Assembly (NCBI GenBank): GCA_036675265.1
Contig: JAKFFJ010000012.1
Location: 1-5,553, forward strand
Reading direction: 5' to 3'
Source: CAMPJU01 sp036675265
GTDB lineage: Bacteria; Pseudomonadota; Gammaproteobacteria; Xanthomonadales; Xanthomonadaceae
Length of the DNA stretch: 5,553 nt
The notes below the pieces were generated by a model. It was not told the origin of the DNA. It saw nothing but the letters and a program-made list of their open reading frames with translations, and did not search any database. Positions 4,647 to 5,553 of this stretch are shown here, piece by piece. Positions within the stretch are counted from its first letter, which is position 1; every line of letters starts with the position of its first letter. A program made the translations under genes and the position numbers.

Positions 4647-5553
4647 TCAGTCCACCGGTACCGCGTGGAGGATGGCCTTGGCCAGTGCTTCGCCATTGCC
4701 GGCATCGGCTTCGGCCGCGAGGCGATGCGAGGCGACCGGGGCGAACAGGGCCTGCACGTCTTCCGGCAGGGCGTGCTCGCGTCCGAGCAGCAATGCGTAG
4801 GCGCGTGCTGCCCGCAACAGCGCCAGTCCCGCGCGAGGCGACAGGCCGACACGGACGCCCGCATGGCGCCGGCTGCGCGCGAGCAGCGCCTGCACGTAGG
4901 CGATCAGGGCGTCGCTGGCATGGACGTTGGCCGCGGCCTCGCGCAGTGTGAGCACGTCGCCGCTGCCGAGCAGCGGTGGCGCCTGTGCGATCAATGTCCG
5001 CCGATCGATCCCGGCCAGCAGCGCGCGTTCGGCATCCTCACCCGGGTAACCCAGGGTCAGGCGCAGCAGGAACCGGTCGAGTTGCGAATCAGGCAGCGGG
5101 TAGGTACCCGCCAGGTCGGTCGGGTTCTGCGTGGCGATCACGAAAAACGGATTCGGTAGCGAATGCGTGGTGCCGTCGATGGTGACCTGGTGTTCGGCCA
5201 TCGCTTCCAGCAGCGCACTCTGCGTGCGCGGCGGTGCACGGTTGATCTCGTCGGCGAGCAGGACATGGGCGAAGATCGGTCCGGGGTGGAATTCGAACCG
5301 CCGCGCCTGCGCATCGAACACCGATACGCCGAGGATGTCGGCCGGCAGCAGGTCCGAGGTGAACTGCACGCGCTGGAAACCGAGCCCGAGGGTCGCCGCC
5401 AGCGCATGCGCCAATGTTGTCTTGCCGAGTCCGGGCAGGTCCTCGATCAGCAGGTGCCCGCCGGAAAGCAGCGCGACGAAGGCCAGCCGCACCTCCTGCG
5501 GCTTGCCCAGCACCAGCGTATTGACCTGTGCCTGCGCATCGCGCAGTGAACTG
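4647..5553 (-). CDS. MoxR-family AAA+ ATPase (5' end beyond window)
   Basis: The frame runs from the right edge to TGA 4649-4647, giving 301 visible residues; only the extreme N-terminus is missing. A GTG at 5513 is not the likely start, because the frame continues upstream as QVNTLVLGKPQEV, the usual MoxR N-terminal helix. Numbered from the edge, motifs in order are Walker A IEDLPGLGKTT (36-46), Walker B VLLADEINRAPPRTQ (97-111, D101/E102), sensor 1 FVIATQNP (137-144), arginine finger region LPDSQLDRF (153-161, R160) and sensor 2 GLSPRAGLALL (236-246, R240), followed by the MoxR lid domain. MoxR ATPases are cytoplasmic chaperone-like hexamers acting on partner proteins encoded nearby. The DUF58 gene 18 bases downstream is the expected partner. 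All nucleotide-binding residues are intact. The promoter of the operon lies outside the window. Confidence 0.95.
   Translation of the reverse strand, partial: SSLRDAQAQVNTLVLGKPQEVRLAFVALLSGGHLLIEDLPGLGKTTLAHALAATLGLGFQRVQFTSDLLPADILGVSVFDAQARRFEFHPGPIFAHVLLADEINRAPPRTQSALLEAMAEHQVTIDGTTHSLPNPFFVIATQNPTDLAGTYPLPDSQLDRFLLRLTLGYPGEDAERALLAGIDRRTLIAQAPPLLGSGDVLTLREAAANVHASDALIAYVQALLARSRRHAGVRVGLSPRAGLALLRAARAYALLLGREHALPEDVQALFAPVASHRLAAEADAGNGEALAKAILHAVPVD

Noticed and set aside
4639..4674. Plus-strand AGGAGG (4639-4644) and GGAGGATG (4667-4674) resembling ribosome binding site and start
   Set aside because: They lie antisense to the moxR 3' end and the moxR-DUF58 junction, and the frames that follow are short, without domains.
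3858..5159. A 433-codon plus-strand open frame opposite the DUF58 and moxR genes
   Set aside because: It runs across two real genes and their junction and has low-complexity Arg/Gln-rich composition with no domain or ribosome binding site.
5511..5513. GTG at 5513 as the moxR start
   Set aside because: The frame stays open to the window edge and the upstream residues (QVNTL before VLGKPQEV) fit the MoxR N-terminal helix, so the gene is partial, not started here.

Overview
The window looks like chromosomal DNA from a GC-rich gammaproteobacterium. Protein style suggests the Xanthomonadaceae/Lysobacteraceae (Xanthomonas, Lysobacter, Luteimonas relatives), but this is judged by eye from the translations and has not been searched. 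All genes share the same GC-rich codon style and nothing looks recently transferred. No RNA gene, CRISPR array, insertion sequence or prophage gene was seen, and no gene-free stretch exceeds about 60 bases.

Left part, plus strand (1-1171): the 3' end of the nucleoid-associated protein gene ybaB/ebfC, then recR (recombinational repair), then a histidine-triad (HIT/HinT-like) nucleotide hydrolase. ybaB-recR is a classic housekeeping pair, usually downstream of dnaX. The ybaB-recR gap holds a near-perfect 11-bp hairpin ending 10 bases before the recR start. The recR-HIT gap holds a 12-bp direct repeat whose first copy contains the recR stop codon.

Middle (1172-1208): a strong GC hairpin separates the two convergent gene groups and probably terminates transcription in both directions, better for the minus strand.

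Right part, minus strand (1209-5553): an operon transcribed right to left. Its order is a MoxR-family AAA+ ATPase (5' end beyond the window), a two-TM DUF58 protein, a TgpA-type membrane transglutaminase-like protein, and an Slp-family outer-membrane lipoprotein. The genes are very tightly packed: an 18-base gap, then a 4-base GTGA overlap, then a 1-base gap. The first three form the widespread MoxR-DUF58-transglutaminase module, with a cytoplasmic chaperone-like ATPase, a membrane adaptor and a periplasm-facing Cys-His-Asp enzyme. Adding a translationally coupled outer-membrane lipoprotein is the most interesting feature here. It suggests, by inference, that the module acts on or through the cell envelope out to the outer membrane.

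Overall this is an ordinary core-genome region with a compact, poorly understood envelope operon. I did not find convincing evidence of a wholly new system.
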